Shown: piece by piece, positions 21,976 to 34,028 of the stretch
Layout: the number at the start of each line of letters is the position of its first letter
Position numbering within the stretch: position 1 is the first letter of the stretch
DNA from: Protopterus annectens
Taxonomy: Eukaryota > Chordata > Ceratodontiformes > Protopteridae
Reading direction: 5' to 3'
NCBI RefSeq assembly: GCF_019279795.1
Contig: NC_056738.1
Location: 474,231,052-474,295,051, forward strand
DNA: 64,000 nt
Notes under the pieces: generated by a model
Database searches by the model: none
Seen by the model: the letters and a program-made list of their open reading frames with translations, nothing else
What the model was told of the DNA's origin: nothing
Made by a program: the position numbers and the translations under genes

Positions 21976-23640
21976 GTGAACAGCTATGGCTGCAAGGCCA
22001 CCCTTGTCAAGTTCCTCTATAACTCAGTCACAAAACAAGGTAAGGTTTGACTAAGAGCTCCTTATGCAGCATTATTGTATGTCCCAAACTGGTTGCTGTT
22101 CTGCAGGTTGTATTTTCCTTCAGGAATATACTCAGGGTCCAGGTTTTCTTATGAATTAAATCTTTGATTTTCCACATTACTGCCATTAAGCTAATATACA
22201 TGGAGCCTACCGTTTCCTGGATTTTTCTTGCTCGTAGTCTGGTAATGTGGTGCCATCCTTGCTTTACTTCTTCCACACAGCATTGTCCTGTTTACTGTCT
22301 TGTACAAGGGGACCACTGTTATTGCAGCCTGTCCTCATGTATTTCTGCACTGGTCAATAATCAAGAAAGAGGTCCATTATAGTTCTGCTATCATACTGGA
22401 CAGACATCTCACGACTCCAAGACACAGTTTGTCAAGTCATTTTACTTTATCATCTCACTAAGACCAGCTAGATCCAGTCTACCACCTCCGTCTTTATTCT
22501 GGTGTTTGCCCTCACCTCCCTCTTTATTCTGGTGTTTGCCCTCTGCTCTTCCCTCTCCCACACCTTGCTCCAGCATAAAACTTTCTCCTTGATACTCTTT
22601 TGAAAAGCTAAAACAAAGCTCTTCTGATTATATTTTGTTTCTCCTTTCTGCTATACATTCCAACACCAATGTTCACCTTTTTTATCCTTTTTGCCAAACC
22701 ACTTTTCAGACTATGCTTTATTGGCCACAGCAATTTTTTTGCCATTCTCTTAGCCTCATTTAAAGTACCTTTTTCACATCCCACCATCTTTTCTACCTCT
22801 TATGTACCCGGCATCTTACCCTTATTGCTAAACTCATACCCTATGTAGCCATCTTGGTCTTCTCCGCTTTTTGCCTTTTAGACTCTTCCACAGTCCTTCA
22901 TGCATAGCCTCAGATATTCCATTCCTGATCCATTTCTATTACACATTTACTACCCCATTCTAATCTCATTCTTCTTTGGCCTTTCCCCTCATCAACAAAA
23001 GACAGTTTCCTATAATCCCAAAGTAAATGCTTTCATCCTTGTTTTTTTTTTACCCTTCTCCCTCACTTTGAAGAACACAGCTGCAAGATCAGTGTTGGCT
23101 GAAAGTGTCTATATTAACATCCATCATTCCTTCTAATTTGGGTATGACCAGATTCACAATTGTATTCTTTCAGGTACAGTCCTGAACAGCTTGATGTACC
23201 TCTTACTGTCCAAGACCTCAGTGAACTCTAACTGTGCCTCTGTTGTTCTCCTGGCAGATTTAAATTCCCCATGAATATTAACATCTTTCTCCTATTCCAC
23301 TTATTTATTTTGTCCTACACACACACCATTAATCTATCAGCTCTCTCTCCTTAATGTGCCTTAAATGCTTGAACAGTTAACCTAGGTTCTGATCCTTCAG
23401 ACCCCACCTTCCCCATTTTATGGAATGATGACCCTATTCCCATTTTATGGAATAATAATCCTCTTCCCATTTTACAGAATGATGATCCTCTCCTTCTCTG
23501 CCAGAAGTTGATACTCTCATCTATGTAAAGTCTCTACCTCCAGCTATATAAATAAAGTCTCTGCCTTCATCTCTATTTCCGTCTCTGTCTCTCGCTCTCT
23601 CTCTCGCTCTCTCTCTCTCTCATCAGATGTGTACAAATTA
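21976..23640. other. Pyrimidine-rich DNA with small tandem repeats
   Basis: The plus strand is strongly C/T-rich. Two copies of a 29-bp unit ending TTTATTCTGGTGTTTGCCCTC lie at about 22485-22543. Three diverged copies of a unit of about 34 bp containing CCCATTTTAYGGAAT lie at about 23411-23495. A (CT)n tract is at 23575-23622. No protein similarity recognised. Confidence 0.5.
23575..23622. repeat. (CT)n microsatellite
   Basis: A CT dinucleotide tract interrupted by two CG steps, in an already pyrimidine-rich stretch. Confidence 0.85.
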
Positions 23641-26600
23641 ATATCTCAGGAATCTCCATTTCCATATTGTCTTTTCCTTGGTGAATATCACTAAGCAGTC
23701 ATTTCCACTCTCCCATCCTATATCACTGGTTCCAATTATACAATTTCCTACACAGAAACCTGAAAGAGCAAAGTAATGCTATTCAACCATGATCTAAGTC
23801 AACGAGGGCCAAAAAATCAGAGATTAGGTTTGGCATGTATGGGTACATCATTGCTGTTTTCAGAAGTCATTTAAGCAGAATGTAATTATTTCCTTCCTTG
23901 CATTTATGAAGATTAATTATAAGAATAATGTTTGTAGAATCCAAACAAGATACTATGAAATAAACATTATGACATATATTTTCCAAAATAATTTTACATA
24001 ACATTTTGAGAACTTGAACAATTGGAACTTGCAACCAAACTAGATGCTTTGAAAAAGCTGCACAAAACCTGTAGTTCTTTTTCCATTACAAATGCTGCAA
24101 AGATTGGCCCTGATGAAGCAGCTTGGGTTAGCCCCAGCAGGTGGGGCTGATGATGGGGAAGGGAGAAGTGCTACTGATCCTACCACTACCACTATCACTA
24201 CCACTCAGTGGGCCTACACAAGGGAAAGGGAAGCAGAACTTGCTGTCAGGAAGTGGAGCATAGCAGATGTCTAGGAGATCATATATGCTGCTCATAACAC
24301 AAGTATACTTTACCCTGAAGTCCATCATTATATGCTGACATCATCATCATACTAGACAGGCAATGTTGTGTAGTACTGTGTACATACTCTTAGATCTATA
24401 TGGCAGACATGCCTGGTCTGCCATCCTATCCTCATCCAATTCAGCGTCATCTCTCTGAACTCCAACCGCCAAGACCTTCATTAGAGAGATGCCAAGTAGG
24501 TCCTTCACCATGGGATAAACACAACTATCCTCTCTGCCAGTGCCATCAGAAGCCTAAGCTGCTAGTCAAACTCATGGGAACTGAGCTGTAGACAGGGTTT
24601 CATCCCCCTACATTAATAGAATGGCGGTGTAAAAATGTGAAAAGTGAATTAGTAGTATAGAATGCAAGAGTTTCAGTAAATATGTAGCAAAGATGTGAAA
24701 TAAAAATAAAACTGTACAAAACCTATAAATGTTTTATTTTCAATAGAAATGCAGCAAAGTTGAAAAGTGAAACTGGTTCAGACACACAAATGCACACCAA
24801 AGTTACATTTTTTTTTCAAATTTTTCCTTTCTGTGAAAAGCTATATTTTCTTAACTGAGTTGGAATGCTCGTATTATCTAAGCAACTTTTCTTTAGAGGA
24901 TGTGATTTGGAGTCAAAACTTTGACGTGGCAGGAAATGGAGAGCTAGGACTCTACCAAAAACAGAAAGATGATGGATGTTTTTTTTTTTCCTGAAAGAAC
25001 AGTGATAACTAAATACCTCCTAGTGTTGCTTTATTTCAGGGCACCCCTGGAGTTTACATGATATGCCTGCTCCCCAAAAGTAATACAGTAGCATATTTCA
25101 GTTAATCCTTGCTTTCATTTGGAGTTATTAAACAACTTTATAGACTGGAGATGAGAAGAGATACATACTTGTGCATACAGTCAGTAAGCTCATAACTATA
25201 AAACTTAGCTTTAAATGTATGCAGCTGTGAAAATATTTTAAACAACAAAATGCTGGAAAAATTATGGTTACTTTTAATTTAGTGGTTGTAGTACTAGGAC
25301 CAGCCATCTGGTAGTCATTGCTTTTCTAATGCCATAAATCTGTTCAAAACTTTTTTCAGTTTTTATTTTCCTGCACATGAGTGTATCTGTATGTCTAGTT
25401 AATGTTCAAGTGTATCGTCTACTTTCTCTAAGAGTGCCTTTATATGAGTTTGAAATAATGGTAATTACACAAAGCTGATAGCAGCCACCTTTTAAAGACT
25501 GTTCAGACATAGATGCCATAACCTAATAAGATAGGAGGCTTATTTTAAGATTGAAAAATAATTGTGTCCTAGATGTGCCAGCTTTGTCTGTCTGGTAGCA
25601 AGATGTTATTATAAGGATGCAAGAAGGGTAAGTGGTACTAAAGACAGTATTATTAATCACTCTTGAAGATCACAGCACAATGGAATGCAACACTTTTAAC
25701 CAATATATAGTTATGTTTGGTAAGGTAGCTTTGAAAGGCATGGTGTAAGGAATAAGATACATAAATTCCTGTGAAACTCAGTTACAGCTTTGCACTGCGG
25801 TGGTCTAGTGCAACTCTCACTTAGCTATGACAGACACTGATCAAAGCCTATGACAGCAGTCTTCATTTGCTACACCCACTTAAGGCCAATCACTTCATAT
25901 ATCTATTGCAAAATCTATAATATATAACTGCAAGTATTTTCACAACATTATGAAAAAAAATAAATTATGTCCTTTCTTAGCGTACAGGATTTGGTATTGA
26001 ACACTGTTTTTCATATTTAGCCATATAATTTAATAACATTACTTAAGGCAATTTTCCAAACATTTCATCTCTTTGTGACCATTTTTGCAATTATTCTTCA
26101 ATATAAAAATGGCAATATTAACAAGAAAAGTTGAAAAAGTTGACAGATAATAATATTTTCTGGGAAATTACAATCTATCAAGCAGCTATAATATACTCAT
26201 AATGTGTGGTGCTAGATTTAGAAAAGAATGGAAAAGATTTATCTGAAGTTTCACTTTAAAACTAATATCCAGTCTTACATCCTAAGCAATGTACTTTATA
26301 AATGTTGCAACATATGAAAATGTAATTGGGCATTTTAACCTGCAGTTCATCCTACATACAGAGTGGCATGCCTATGGTTAGGATTTGTTGTAATGTTCTC
26401 ATGACTGGACTTGTGGATAATCAGCTAAGTAGTATGCTATGAATAATTGAATGAATATGTAGTATTCATATACAATTCAATAATATGAAGTATATGTGCT
26501 AGCAGTTTTAAATGTATGGAAACAGCTACACCTTGAATGAGTGTACATTATTTTGGACTTATAAAACTGGTATTATCACCAAAATATTTCAAATAACAGA

Positions 26601-26790
26601 AATCAGCAGTCTGTTTGAAGGAAAATACTATTTTTAGCTCTGACAACCTGCAAACTTTGAGACGGACTAAATATTTCAACCAGGAGAAGCATTTAATATG
26701 TATATGCATAATTTTTAACTGAATGACACAAAAGTGAAACTCACATTCACTCTCCATTCAGGTTACGACTCTAGGTAAGCAGAATGGTTC
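23641..26790. other. AT-rich DNA with no recognised gene
   Basis: About 3.1 kb of AT-rich DNA. A short (CCACTA)-type stretch near 24180 gives a Thr-rich 60-residue frame, and a 63-residue proline-rich frame lies at 24400-24591. I recognise neither. The words ACAAAACCT and AATGC.GCAAAG occur together at about 24063-24101 and again at about 24716-24762, a possible diverged duplication. If a host exon exists in this window, this is one of the less repetitive places to look. Confidence 0.45.
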
Positions 26791-26796
26791 CCTATT

Positions 26797-26861
26797 AGAT
26801 GAACGAATGCTTAAAATGTCGAGTACGACATGCTCGACAGCTTTTAAGCGAATGTTCATCT
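26797..26861. repeat. Inverted repeat with 28-30-bp arms
   Basis: AGATGAAC/GTTCATCT, GCTTAAAA/TTTTAAGC and GTCGAG/CTCGAC pair exactly between the arms 26797-26823 and 26833-26861, around a loop of about 9 nt. The CGAAT words between the blocks are in the same orientation on both arms, which breaks perfect pairing there. Confidence 0.75.
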
Positions 26862-26910
26862 AAGTGAAACCTGAAACAAAAAAGTGAAACCTAAGAATGT
26901 CGAAAGAAGG

Positions 26911-27219
26911 CATTTTGAAAAGTTATATTTGGCCAACCATCAGGAAGCCAATGGCTGATGTCAGAAAGTTCTCCTTGTCTAGCAATTCTTACAGTCTTCA
27001 ACTGTAGTGCGGTCTCAACGTTCACCCTGTGTAATGCTGTGATCTTAGAGTTGTGATCTTACAGTTGGTATACTTAAGTAGAGAGTGTGTGGGGGGCACA
27101 GCGCCCCCACTTTGTTTTGTTTGTTGATTTTTTTGGGGGGGGTTAATGGGGTACAATACATTTTAGCTGTCAGCCATTGGCTTTCTGACGGCTGGCCAAC
27201 TGTAAGTTTTCGAAACTCA
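26911..27219. mobile_element. Palindromic DNA-element relic (MITE-like) abutting the 4.3-kb duplication
   Basis: The left arm 26911-26957 and right arm 27171-27219 are reverse complements at about 75-80% (GGAAGCCAATGGCTG against CAGCCATTGGCTTTC, TTTGGCCAACC against GGCTGGCCAACTG, TTTTGAAAAGTT against AAGTTTTCGAAA). Between them is a perfect short palindrome, GGGGGC..GCCCCC, at about 27090-27108. The right arm stops exactly where copy A of the large duplication begins (27219), so the outer right end may be lost. The hairpin at 26797-26861 may belong to the same element. Confidence 0.6.
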
Positions 27220-28189
27220 TGTTTTTATTTGCTTTACTATTCCACATCTGCAGTATATTATGCACTGGTGCTGTATTTCATATTTCCTGTGTGTTTTACT
27301 TCTGAAAAGTTCCACAGAACTTTTTTTTTCATTTAAGACTGTATCTCAGATTCACAAGATAAATTAAACCATCTGGACAAGGTGCCAGCATATGTTTACA
27401 CTCAGCAATTAAAAGAACACAAGTATTTATACAAAATATAAACTGTGGTAATCCCTTTTTTTGCTAACTACATTAAAGGAACTAAGTAAAATTGATGCTT
27501 TTAGGAGGGAGATTAAATTCAGATGAAATATCTCAGATCTGACTAAATGCAAACATTTACAACAAAGGAAATTAAGGTAATTAGTTTTTATTAATGAAAT
27601 GTGTCCTAGTCAACAAATGAATATGCTGGAATTTTAATGGATTCACAGATATATACTTGATGCTAACAGATACAGATTTTGTATACATTTGATAATATTT
27701 TTCCATTAACACATACTGTAGACTTCAGTTGGCATTTCTCCTTGCCCCATTTTCTAAGAAAGGCATCAAATACAGTTGCAAGCCACCTTCAAACAAGCTG
27801 AGTGGATGGAAAGAGGTTCTGTAAAACCAGATGTTTATATACATTCTGATAACTCATTATACTGTGTTAGCTATCACTATTAAGTAAGGAAATTAAGTTA
27901 ATGTCACTGCATGGCAAGAAGAAAGAAAATTTCTTAAAAATACAACTTGTGGCTATAGTGGAATGAACTTAAAACTACTGTATTTTCCTTGCTTGGTGAA
28001 TAAACTTAAAGGAAATGACATCCTGGCTACTTAAACGTTGACATAAACTAGTGTCAGTGTATAGGCCATCAGCCAATACAGTGTTGGGGTCTAGTGTGAA
28101 ACAAAAATACATAAATTAAAAATATTCCAGCTATTTGGTGACTCAGTTTGTTCCTCAAGATTCCTATCCTGTGATGTTAACTAAATGCA

Positions 28190-29700
28190 GCCATGCCTTT
28201 ATTCATAACCAGATAGGTGAACTGGTACATACCAAAGGATGCATTGTACTCAATGATAGGTCTGATGAATGCTGATACAGTGGAACAATGACTTCCTTGG
28301 ACTTAGATGCCATACCTTTGTTTATACATTGTGCAATATAGAATGATTTCCTCACCACTGTAGGCATGTGATGGTCAAAGGCTAGATTACTATCTATGTG
28401 TATTCCTAAGTCCCTGACTACTGGATCAGCTCTAATGGGTGTGTTGTGAATATGATAGTTACCAGGGATGGATAACTTCCCAAAGAATACTGCATTTCTT
28501 AGCATTTAGTTTTAGTCCACTCCTAATTTGCAATCATCTGCAAATTTAGTCAGCCAGAGAGCACTGATATTGGCCTTGACTTCTGAGAAGTAAATGCCAA
28601 AAAGGAGCTGTCCAAGGACTGATCCCTGAGGGACTCCACTTGTGACTGGCCTCTTTCTTGAGCTGGACTCCCCAATTCTAACTTCCTGGGTCCTATCTGT
28701 GAGCCAGTTGGCTATCCACCAGGTGACATAAGAGTTTGTACCTGACCTCTGGAGTTTGTAAACAATGCCCGTGTGGGGTATTGTGTCAAATGCCTTGGCC
28801 AGTTCAAGGTAGGCAGTGTAAATAATTTTGCCCTCATCCATTGCTTTGGTGACCTGCTCAAAGAAGTCCACCAGAATGAGTAGGCATGATCTGCCCTTGA
28901 TGAAACCAAACTGGGTTGGGTACAGTGTCTGGAGATTTACTATATCTCTATTGATCATATGTATGATAAATCTTTCCATGGCTTTACATATAAGACTAGT
29001 GAGGCTTATGGGTCTGTAGTTTCCAGGGTCTGTAGATGGCCCACCTTTGTGCAGAGGGATGACTGTTGCCTTTCTCCATTCATGAGGCATGAAACCTGTT
29101 TGGAAACTACAGTTAAATAGTAATTCCAGAAGCCCTTACAGGTCATGTTTCATGCTACTTAGAAGGCATCCTGCAATATTGTCTGGGCCCATTGGTGCAT
29201 GTTCTTGGTCTTACAGACAGCATTAAGGACCTGTTCTCTAGTGAAAGTAGGGGAAATTGTATTTGATGATATTTCCTGAGGGAAGGTTGAGGGGGGGAGA
29301 GAGGGGTAAAGTTGCAGATTAATTTATCAACCAGGAGATTTGCTATGTCTTGTGGCTCAGTATAGGTGGCTCCATTTACAATGAGCTCTGCATACAATTG
29401 TGTATTGCCTTTCAGGTTGTGGGCATTGATAAAGAATACTTTGTGGTTGTCTTTGTTCTGGGCAGCCAAACTTACCTCAGTTCTGGCTTTGGTATATTTT
29501 ACTTGTCCACTGAGTTGTTTGTCTTGCATGTATTTTTTTTAAAGAAGAATTGTAATTGTTTTTGAAATATGTTATAATTATCAGTTTGTCTAATACATTC
29601 TGATGAATGATCCAGGATGCTGGAACTATTTTTATAAAAGGCTTTTCAGCTGTATCAAAGCTATACTGCATTGAATAAGAGCTGTTTTTAAGAATGTATT
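28190..29700 (-). pseudogene. CR1-like LINE-1 reverse transcriptase fragment, copy A
   Basis: On the minus strand, 29529-29155 codes for the linker before the RT (LAAQNKDNHKVFF; IANLLVDKL..NFTPLSP). The ORF 29090-28512 (192 residues) covers the RT fingers and palm: WRKATVIPLHKGG, YRPISLTSLICKAMER, QFGFIKGRSCL, AKAFDTIPH, SGVPQGSVLG and the catalytic FADDCKLG. 28505-28203 continues past the palm. Here the FADD box is intact. The frame is broken near 29110 (stop after DL), near 28510, and just before IEYN near 28260. There is no endonuclease, and the coding similarity ends near 28190, earlier than in the relative at 53.6 kb, so both ends are missing. Confidence 0.85.
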
Positions 29701-30156
29701 TATTTTTGAGTGGTGAGTAGTACCTGTCAAGCAGAAATCTGAATGCTGATTATTTATTTCTGAGAACAAGATCACAGTGATGCTAGTGGTAGGGAGATAA
29801 ATTAATGAACATTAGGATTTTGTTTTTCATGATCTGTAGTGTTTGCCTGTTTTACTGGGAAAGATGAGAGAATAAAGGCAGTCAATATTTTGCCCAGGGG
29901 AGAACATCATTATATGCTATAGATTTCTTGCTTCATGCATTAGTATAAGGGAAACTATATAAGCTAACACAAGTTGTTTTAGAATTTTGCTAGACTGAAA
30001 TTTACAGTGAAGCTATAAGTCAAAGGTCAGTCTAATAAGATACCTAGATAATGTTGCTGTTTTATTTAAGGCAGGAACTTTCTATTAAGTTCAGATATAG
30101 TAAGAGTGCTAAAGAGTTCATTCACCTTAATTGGGTCCCATATAGCATCGCAGTGT
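29700..30156 (-). other. Non-coding part of the duplicated segment
   Basis: Between LINE-1 and the LINE-2 3' end lie about 450 bp that are shared with copy B (41020-41467). They could be the LINE-1 endonuclease-to-RT spacer, too decayed to read, or host DNA into which LINE-2 inserted. No domain is visible. Confidence 0.4.
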
Positions 30157-31539
30157 ATTTTTATTTATTTATTTCATATTTGTTTACCAGGGAAATCCAT
30201 CTGGGCAAGATTGCTCATTTTCAGTGGGGGCCCCTGGGAGTAAACCATCAATGTACAAAATTTTAGAAAAGAAATATACAAAATATGTTAGACAACCTCA
30301 CATAAGTATTAGTAGTACAGGAAGAAACATAAATATACAAGACATAGCTGTGTATAACAACATTCATCAGAAGAGCAACTTAATCCACAATACCAACATT
30401 CATCAGAAGAGTAGCTTAATACATAATACCATGAACTCTGGTATAGTTTGTATTGCATGGGGTTATATATGTTTAAAACTATAGCAGGTTGCAGTGTGAT
30501 TCTAGATGGGGGGAGGTGTTGGAGATAGTATAAGGGTTTGCAGGAGTTAGCCCAGGTCAGAACATTTACATATCCAAGACTTGGTGAGATAGGATTTTAG
30601 TTGATTTTTAAAACTAATTTTGCTTGCCTAAGTCCTGATTTCAAATGGATGGGAGTTCCACATCTTTGCAATAGTACAGGAGTACAGGGAGTCTCCTGAG
30701 GTATATCTGCTTTTGGAAACTTTGACCACCCCTTTGTTGGCGGACCTTAGCAGTCGGCTGTTGGAGTAATGGTTAATTAAGCCATGTAAGGTTGGGTTTT
30801 GTTGGGATGGTAGAGAATTTGGTGAGCTAGAGTGAGTTGGTCTAGGGTCAGTAAGTTTGATAATTCAAGCCAGGATAGTTGTTGAAGGGCTAAGCAATAA
30901 TGAGATCTGTAGGAGGAATCAGTAGCAAATTTAGCTGTCTTGTTGTAACAAGTGGATAGTTTGTTTAAATCACCTTTACTTAGGTTAACTAGAACAGGTG
31001 ACACACAGAGTGATGTAAAGAGTAGGTGGGTTCTTGCTATGATAAATTTATTATGGGAGTCAGATAGTTTTTACATCTGTAGAGTGTACCTAGTTTTTTA
31101 CGCACTTTTTTATAGTTTGAGCTATCTGCTTGTTGAATTACATGTTTTGGTCAATGATGACACCTAGTAGCTTGGTATGTGCAACTGGTATGATATCAGT
31201 GTTTGCTGGAGGCAATAATTGTAAAAGGGGGCATGGGATCTGTAACCTTGGAGAGGAGAAAGAGCATAACATGGATTTTTTTTGTAGTTGAGTATTAATT
31301 GAGAGTCTAAAACCCAGGTTTCAAGGACTATTAAGGATTCCTGGGTTATGTTCTGTAGGAGTTGGAGACCGGGGGCTGAACAGATTAGGGTAGATTCATC
31401 AGTGTGCTGGACTAAGGTTCCATGATGGGTGGCTTTATGAAGGTTGTTGGCGAATATTGTGAACAGCAGGGGTCTGAGTATAGACCCTTATGGTACACCT
31501 AAGGTGACAGGGAGAAAGGGTGATAGAGAGTCCTGCCAC
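30157..31539 (-). mobile_element. L2-like LINE-2, 3' part, copy A (5' truncated)
   Basis: The element reads on the minus strand. At its end is an AAAT-type 3' tail (TTTATTTATTTATTT on the plus strand, 30157-30174), preceded by the typical CCTGGTAAACAAATA stretch. The RT C-terminal frame 31004-30777 (LSKGDLNKLS, SYRSHYCLALQQLSWLELS) differs from copy B by one residue. Further upstream, decayed RT palm sequence is readable to 31539, where similarity to copy B stops and the rest of the element is absent. Confidence 0.8.
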
Positions 31540-31689
31540 ATCTCGCCCATCTCAAATACATGCAGTGGGTGAATTGGTAAATGGCAATCTACTTCTATTC
31601 TCTAACTGCCTCCTATCTGCCAGCTAACCTCTATGGATGGAGACTGATGTTCACGGCATCACTATTGTCATCATATTCAACTCAACAGT

Positions 31690-32640
31690 ATTAGATGGAT
31701 GAGGATTTACAAGCAGATTATTTATATTCATTTTCTGAGAACAGATGCTCTTTTAATTTATTTTGAAATCTTTCTAGAGTTCGGTTTGCTGGTTTTGAAT
31801 GTCAGTAGGAAGCCAATTCCATTAAGTGGTTCTGACATTTAAAAACATATATTTTCCTATTACTAGTCCACAAGCAGCAGGTCTTGACATGCTGTGGTTG
31901 CTACCATTTTTAGTTCTGAAGGAGATCTTATGAAGAATATCAGAGGTAAAAACAGTTTTGTTGGTTAGTCAATTTCAAACTGAGGGTTAGGAGTAGGGGA
32001 GTAGGCTTCTCAGTCATTGGCAATCAACATGACCATTGTGGTAATAGACAAAATGGGTTCTGTAGTCTGCACGATAAATAAACCTACATATGACATTTAC
32101 AGCAGTTTGTGTCACATATTCATTGTACGATGAATTTAAAACAATTACTGAAAATGAGTATTCTAGTTTGTGTAAAAGAACATTTATTGTCAGGGTTTTC
32201 CTCATTTCTGGACATTGAAAGTTCAACATTTTCTTACTAGTTTACTTTACCGGATTATTATGTCTACAGACTTTTTCATATCATTCTTAAAGGGGACAGT
32301 AGGATCCAGAAGTACAACAATGTATTTCTGCTGTGTGACCTGGTTAATTATGTTCAGTAATGTGGTCCTCAAGAAGGATAAGGGGTAGCATCCAACAACA
32401 TTCTTGCATTTGCTTTGATATCTCCAACCCTAGAGTGCTACACAGTCAAACTGCAGTTTGTCTTGCAGCTTATCCATTGATAGATCTGAGTTTAATATTA
32501 GGAGATGACCTGCATTCGTGATTAAACTGAGTGAAGACAGGTTGTAGCTTAAACTGTTTAAAAAAAGGGCAGGAAAGGCACCGGTTCCAAAACAGAGTTA
32601 TGAGGGACACTGCTTCGGAAAGTTGTTAAACCAGAGAGGT
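31690..32640 (-). pseudogene. L2-like LINE relic (RT palm to 3' UTR)
   Basis: On the minus strand, 32620-32540 reads SSVPHNSVLEPVPFLPFF, a decayed form of the RT motif GVPQGSVLGPLLF. The ORF 32229-32014 (71 residues) matches the L2 C-terminus (LLHKLEYSFSV, YRADYRTH). Below it, to 31690, the non-coding sequence resembles the LINE-2 3' UTR (for example GGAAGCCAATTCCATTAAGT against GGGAGTTCCACAT). It is a different and older copy than LINE-2. Stops and frameshifts are frequent. Confidence 0.6.
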
Positions 32641-33029
32641 AGGAGCTGCTACTAATTACAGACCATCTCAAAATCATTTCCTTCTTCTTGGTAGCATGCA
32701 GACTACTTGGTGGTGGGGGGGAGCAATCTCCACCTCTGATACAGCCTCAGCAGACCCTATCCCATCACAGCTACTGTACATTTACAAATCCAATGGGGGC
32801 ATAAAATCTAATCAAGAGTTATAAATCTGTCTTGCAACATAAATAGAAAATAAATATGTACCATAGAGAATGCTACATGGTTGGAATTATCCTCCTTTAC
32901 ACATAAAGTAAAGTATATCTACACTATTCAAACATAATCCAAATGAATGGATGAGTAACTGCAAATTCACTCCTGGATTATCCCACTTTTCTGTCATGGA
33001 GATGGGAAACATGTTGTCTGCAGCATGCA
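32641..33029. other. Unassigned DNA between LINE relic and Penelope fragment
   Basis: AT-rich with no motif I recognise. It could include decayed Penelope RT sequence, but no frame shows the expected motifs. Confidence 0.4.
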
Positions 33030-33059
33030 ATAAACCTTGATGGGAATGTATGGATAAGC

Positions 33060-33895
33060 TTCTAAAGCTGTTAAAACAAAGTTGTTAAATGAACATCTTA
33101 AGGACAAGGGTTATTCAAAGGAAAATTTTGAAAAAAACTAAGAACAGTATTATATCAAACAGGGTAGCCAGGGCTAGACCATGGTTTTCTGATAATAAAG
33201 AACACCAGGGAGATAGGTTGAAGCCATCTAATAAGTATGACAAAAGACCGAGGGTAATGCTACATTATAGTAACAATGTAAATAGGATATGTGATATTAT
33301 TAAGAAAAACTGGAAGATACTAAGAAGTAACAATCACTTGAAGGATATTTTATATGAGAAACTTAGATTTACCTTCAAGCAAAGTAATAATATAAAAGTC
33401 ATGTTATGCATAGAACTGGTTTAAAAAACAAGAAGAAGGCTAACAGTGTTTCCTCTATACACATGAGAACAGGGACTTTTCCCTGTAGGCATTGTAAAGC
33501 ATGTTCAAATGTGAATAGTTTAAATTATTTTATACATCCTGTTACAAACAAAAAATATACATTTGAGTTTTATGCAGATTGCCATACAGAGAATGTGGTT
33601 TACTTGGCATGCTGCAAGTCATGTCTGAGTTTTTATGTTGGAAAAACTAATTGTAAGTTAAAAAAATAATATTGCACCATTTGTTATCTATTAGACAGAA
33701 GGATAAACATAATGCATTGTACCAGCGTGTTTCCAGCTTTCCAGATCATATTTTTGTTTTTATGGTTCTGCATGTTGCACAGATGAAAAAAAAGGGGGTT
33801 GGGCATTGCCAATGATACAGAGTATGTAGAGTTAAGATGGATCATACAGTTGACTGGTGACTACCCACCTGGGTTAAATAGTTCTGTATCTTTAA
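33060..33895 (+). pseudogene. Penelope-like GIY-YIG endonuclease, broken
   Basis: 33089-33424 codes for the RT-endonuclease linker (ILKK, NNVNRICDIIKKNWK); a better match to its start is in another frame (HLKDKGYSKENF, from about 33084). 33406-33669 carries a Cys cluster (CRHCKAC) and the first half of the endonuclease: NVVYLACC stands for the GIY motif and FYVGKT for YIG. The rest continues in shifted frames: RQKDKHNALYQ follows about 40 bp later, and NDTEYVELRWII...YPPGLN (about 33810-33880) contains the catalytic Glu. At least two frameshifts and a stop (33667) make it inactive. Confidence 0.8.
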
Positions 33896-33999
33896 AACAA
33901 ACCAGCCTTAAAGAAAAGACAGTTCAAGTACAGAAAGTAATTGGTTGCTTTTAGAAATGTTTTAATATTTAAAGACTGTCATGGTTATGTGAAGTTTGT

Positions 34000-34028
34000 C
34001 TGATGAAGGGTTTTTAACTTGAAAGCAC
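34000..34028 (+). ncRNA. Hammerhead-like ribozyme core (candidate)
   Basis: CTGATGA (34000-34006) and GAAA (34021-34024) are the two conserved boxes of the hammerhead core, separated by 14 nt that would form stem II. The boxes lie about 100 bp after the Penelope coding end, where terminal-repeat ribozymes are known in Penelope-like elements. Stem II pairing here is weak (AG/CT), and stems I and III are not convincing. It is probably a decayed ribozyme. Confidence 0.35.

Larger units (their letters stand above)
27219..31539. repeat. 4.3-kb duplication, copy A
   Basis: The segment is collinear with 38523-42851 in the same orientation at high identity. By eye I see a few percent substitutions and short indels; the offset drifts from 11304 to 11312. 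It holds, left to right, about 970 bp of non-LINE AT-rich DNA (27219-28190), a minus-strand CR1-like fragment (LINE-1) and the 3' part of a minus-strand L2-like element (LINE-2). Similarity ends abruptly inside LINE-2 at 31539 and, at the other end, at 27219, five bases past an AATAAA read on the minus strand. Confidence 0.9.
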
